Assembly (NCBI RefSeq): GCF_937616625.2
Contig: NC_065576.1
Span: 24,970,628 to 25,034,627, forward strand
Direction: 5' to 3'
DNA: 64,000 nucleotides
Origin: Mercurialis annua
Lineage: Eukaryota; Streptophyta; Magnoliopsida; Malpighiales; Euphorbiaceae
In this document: positions 60,601 through 64,000 of the stretch, in pieces
How the letters are laid out: each line of letters begins with the position of its first letter
How positions within the stretch are numbered: position 1 is the first letter of the stretch
Position numbers and translations under genes: made by a program
The notes under the pieces: model-generated
What the model saw: the letters and a program-made list of their open reading frames with translations, nothing else
What the model was told of the DNA's origin: nothing
Databases searched by the model: none

Positions 60601-63600
60601 AAAATGTCGTTTCGATCACCATGCTTATCTCGCGTCACAAGTCTCTTTAACGCGTTGTTCCGATTACATAATCATGGTTAGGTTATATTACGCAAAATGT
60701 ACGTGAAAAGTGATGTTAGATCAGTATGTCACGTCTCAAGTCTTTCTAACACGTTGTTTCAATTTCCTAAGCATGGTTAGGTTATATTGCGCAAAATATG
60801 CGTGAAAAGTGACGCTAGATTAGTATGTCGCGTCTCAAGTCTCTTTAACGCGTCGTTTTGATTACCATGCTTATGTCGCGTCACAAGTCTCTTTAATTCG
60901 TTATTCCGATTACCAAAGCATGGTTAGGTTATATTACGCAAAGTGTGAGTTAAAAATAACAGTTGATTAGTATGTCGCGTCAAGTCTATTTACGCGTCGT
61001 TCCGATTACTTAAGCATGGTTAGGTATTACGCAAAGTGTGCGTGAAAAATGACAATTAATTAGTATGTCGCGTCTTAAGTCTATCTAACGCGTCGCTCTG
61101 ATTACCTAAGCATGGTTAGGTTACTTTACGCAAGGTGTGCGTCAAAAGTGACGCTCGATTAAAATGTCACGTCTCACAGCTCTTTAATGCGTCGTTCCGA
61201 TTACCTAAGCATGGTTAGGTCATATTATGCAAAGTTTGCGTAAAAAGTGACGCTAGATTAGTATATCGTGTCTCAAGTCTCTTTTACGCATCATTTCGAT
61301 TACCATGCTTAGGTCACATCACACGTCTCTCTAACGCGTCGTTCCGATTACCTATGTAGGGTTAGGTTATATTACGCAAAGTGTGCATGAAAAGTGACGT
61401 TAGACATACTCTTTAACGCGTCGTTTCGATTATCTAGGCATGGTTTGGTTATATTATGCAAAGTGTGCGTAAAAAGTGACTCTAGATTAGTATGATACGT
61501 CTCAAGTCTCTTAAAAGCGTCGTTTCGATTACCATTCTTATCTCGGGTCACAATTCTCTTCAACACGTTGTTCCGATTACCTATACATGGTTAGGTTATA
61601 TTACGCAAAGTTTGCGTGAAAAGTGACATTAGAATAGTATGTCGCGTCTCAAGTTACTCTAACGCGTCGTTTCAATTTCCTTAGCATGGTTACGTTATAT
61701 TACGCAAAGTGTGCGTGAAAAGTGACACTAGATTAATATGGCGCGTCACAAGTCTTTTTAACGCGTCATTTCGATTACAATGCTTATGTCGCGTCAGAAG
61801 TCCCTCCAAACGCGTCGTTCCGATTAACTAAGCATGGTTAGGTTATATTACGCAAAGTGTGCGTGAAAAATGACAATAGATTGTATGTCGCGATTCAAGT
61901 CCATTTAACGAGTCGTTCCAATTACTTAAGCATAGTTAGGTTATATTACGCAAAGTGTGCGTGAAAAATGACAATAGATTAGTATGTCGCGTCTTAAGTC
62001 TATCTAACTCGTCGTTCTGATTACTTTAGCGTGGTTAGGTTATATTATGCAATGTATACGTGAAAAGTGATTCTAGATTAGTATGTCGCATCTCAAGTCT
62101 CTTTAGCGCGTCGTTTTGATTACCATGCTTATGTCGCGTCACAAGTCTCTCTAATGGGTAGTACCGATTACCTAAGAATGGTTAGGTTATATTACGCAGG
62201 GTGTGCGTGAAAATTAAAAATTGATTAGTATGTCGCGTCTCAAGTCTCTTTAACGCGTCGTTCTGATTACCCAAGAGTGGTTAGGTTATATTACGTAAAG
62301 TGTGCGAGAAAAGTAATGCTAGATTAGTATGTCGAGTCTCCAGTCTCTTTAACGCGTCGTTCCGATTAGCTAAGCTTGGTTAGGTTATATTAACAAGGTG
62401 TGCGTGAAAGGTGACGCTAGATTAGAATGTCCCGTCTCAAGGCTCTTTAATGCATCGTTCCGATTACCTAAGAGCGGTTGTTATATTATGCAAAGTTTGC
62501 GTGAAAAGTGACGCTAGATTAGTATGTCGCGTCTCAAGTCTCTTTAACGCGTCGTTTCGATTACCATGCTTATGTCGCGTCACAAGTCTCTCTAACGCGT
62601 TGTTCTGATTACCTAAGCATGGTTAGCTTATAATACGTAAAGTGTGCGTGAAAAGTAACAATAGATTAGTATGTCGCGTCTCAAGTCTCTTTATAGCGTC
62701 ATTCCGATTACCTAAGCATGGTTAGGTTAAATTATGAAAGTGTGTGTGAAAAGTGACAATAATATGTCGCATCTCAAGTCTATTTAACGCGTCGTTCCGA
62801 CTACCTAAGCATGGTCAGGTCATATTTCACAGAGTGTGCGTGAAAAGTGACCTTAGATTAGTATGTCGCGTCTCAAATCTCATTAACGCGTCATTCCGAT
62901 TACCTAAGCATGGTTAGGTTATTTATGCAAAGCCTGCGTGAAAAGTAACGCTAGATTAGTATGTCGCGTCTCAGGTTTGTTTAACGCGTCATTCCGATTA
63001 CCTAAGCATGTTTAGGTTATATTAAGCAAAGTGTTCGTGAAAATTGACGCTAGATTAGTATGTCCCGTCTCATGTCTCTTTAACGTGTCGTTCCAACTAA
63101 GCATGGTTAGGTTATATTACGCAAAGTGTGCGTAAAAAGTGACGCTAGATTAGTATGGCCCGTCTCAAGTCTCCTTGACGCGTCGTAAGGATTACCAAGC
63201 TTAAGTCGCGTCATAAGTCTCTTTAACGCGTTGTGCCGATTACCTAAGCATGGTTAGGTTATATTACGTAAAGTGTGCCTAAAAAATGACAATAGATTAG
63301 TATGTCGCCTGCCAAGTCTCTTTAACGCGTCGTTCCGATTACCTAAGCATGGTTAGGTTATATTACGCAAAGTGTGCGTGAAAAATGACAATTGATTAGT
63401 ATGTCGCGTTTTAAGTCTATCTAACGCGTCGGTCTGATTACCTAAGCATGGTTAGGTTATATTACGCAAGTTGTGCGTGAAAAGTGACGCTAGATTAATA
63501 TGTCGCGTCTCAAGGCTCTTTAATGCGTCGTTCCGATTACCTAAGCATGGTATTATGCATAGTTTGCGTTCAAAGTGACACTAGATTAATATGTCACGTC

Positions 63601-64000
63601 TCACGGCTCTTTAATGCGTCGTTCCAATTACACCTAAGCATGGTTGGGTAATATTAACCCAAGTGTGCGTTAAAAGTGCTGCTAGATTAGTATGTCACGT
63701 CCCAAGTCTCTTTAACGCGTCATTTCGATTACCTAAAGGTTATATTACGCAAATTGTGCGTGAAACGTGATGCTAGATTAGTACGTCGCGTCTAACGCGT
63801 TGTTCTATTACCTAATCATTGTTAGGTTATATTACGCAAAGTGTGCGTGAAAAGTGACGCTAGATTAGTATGTTGCATCTCAACTCTCTTTAACGCGTCA
63901 TTCCAATTACCTAAGCATGGTTATATTACGCAACGTGAGCATGAAAAATGACGCTAGATTAGTATGCCGGGTCTCAAGTCTGTTTAACGCGTCATTTCGA
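57661..64000 (+). repeat. Forward 99-bp satellite array to the window end
   Basis: Mixed full, shortened and half monomers, including GCGACTTAAG blocks near 58430 and a related one near 61986, and TTAGTATGATTCG/ATACG monomers near 57865, 60570 and 61490. The array is cut by the window edge at 64000. No gene. Confidence 0.9.

Overview
The window is plant-type heterochromatin with no host gene. Almost all of it is one tandem satellite family, interrupted once by a complete LTR retrotransposon of the Ty3/gypsy superfamily. The retrotransposon looks like a Tekay/Del-type chromovirus: it has a tRNA-iMet primer site, gag-pol in one frame, an integrase with a GPY/F module and a C-terminal chromodomain-like segment. 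This points to a seed plant, but I cannot name the species. The short open frames scattered through the satellite are repeat artefacts. The 99-bp monomer is a multiple of three, so the same peptide pattern recurs wherever stops happen to be mutated.

The satellite monomer is 99 bp. In its forward orientation it contains CCTAAGCATGGTTAGG, then TTATATTACGC, a GTGCGTGAAAAGTGACGC segment, GATTAGTATGTCGCG, TCTCAAGTCTCTTTAACGCG and TCGTTCCG. A recurring 48-bp half-monomer (ATTACCATGCTTATGTCGCG through TCGTTCCG) is mixed in. The array reads forward at 1-3866, reversed at about 3900-13918, and forward again from about 13935 to the end. Both switch points are fold-back (hairpin) junctions.

From about 14.4 kb to 40 kb the forward array is organised as a higher-order repeat. 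Unit A is about 887 bp (8 full plus 2 half monomers) and unit B about 1527 bp (14 full plus 3 half). From 16227 the order is B-A-B-A-B-A-B-A-A-B-A. A B+A pair is 2413-2415 bp and neighbouring pairs are nearly identical.

The retrotransposon occupies 29182-38720 on the minus strand, with two 2224-bp LTRs and a 5-bp target duplication ATTAG. It sits inside the last A unit. Removing it restores the exact 887-bp spacing, so it arrived after that unit formed. The LTRs differ at five positions that I could find, so the insertion is recent. Even so, its pol has two apparent 1-nt deletions and one in-frame TGA. Gag, protease, reverse transcriptase and most of RNase H are intact; integrase and the chromodomain lie beyond the breaks.

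After 41 kb the array is a mosaic of partly homogenised blocks. It includes a 2.34-kb segment repeated at an offset of 5258 bp (42110-44450 and 47368-49708). A zone of TATATAAG-type monomers lies at 54.1-56.4 kb, and a diverged relative of the A/B repeat at about 56.74-57.66 kb. All counts and comparisons were made by eye, without alignment software.
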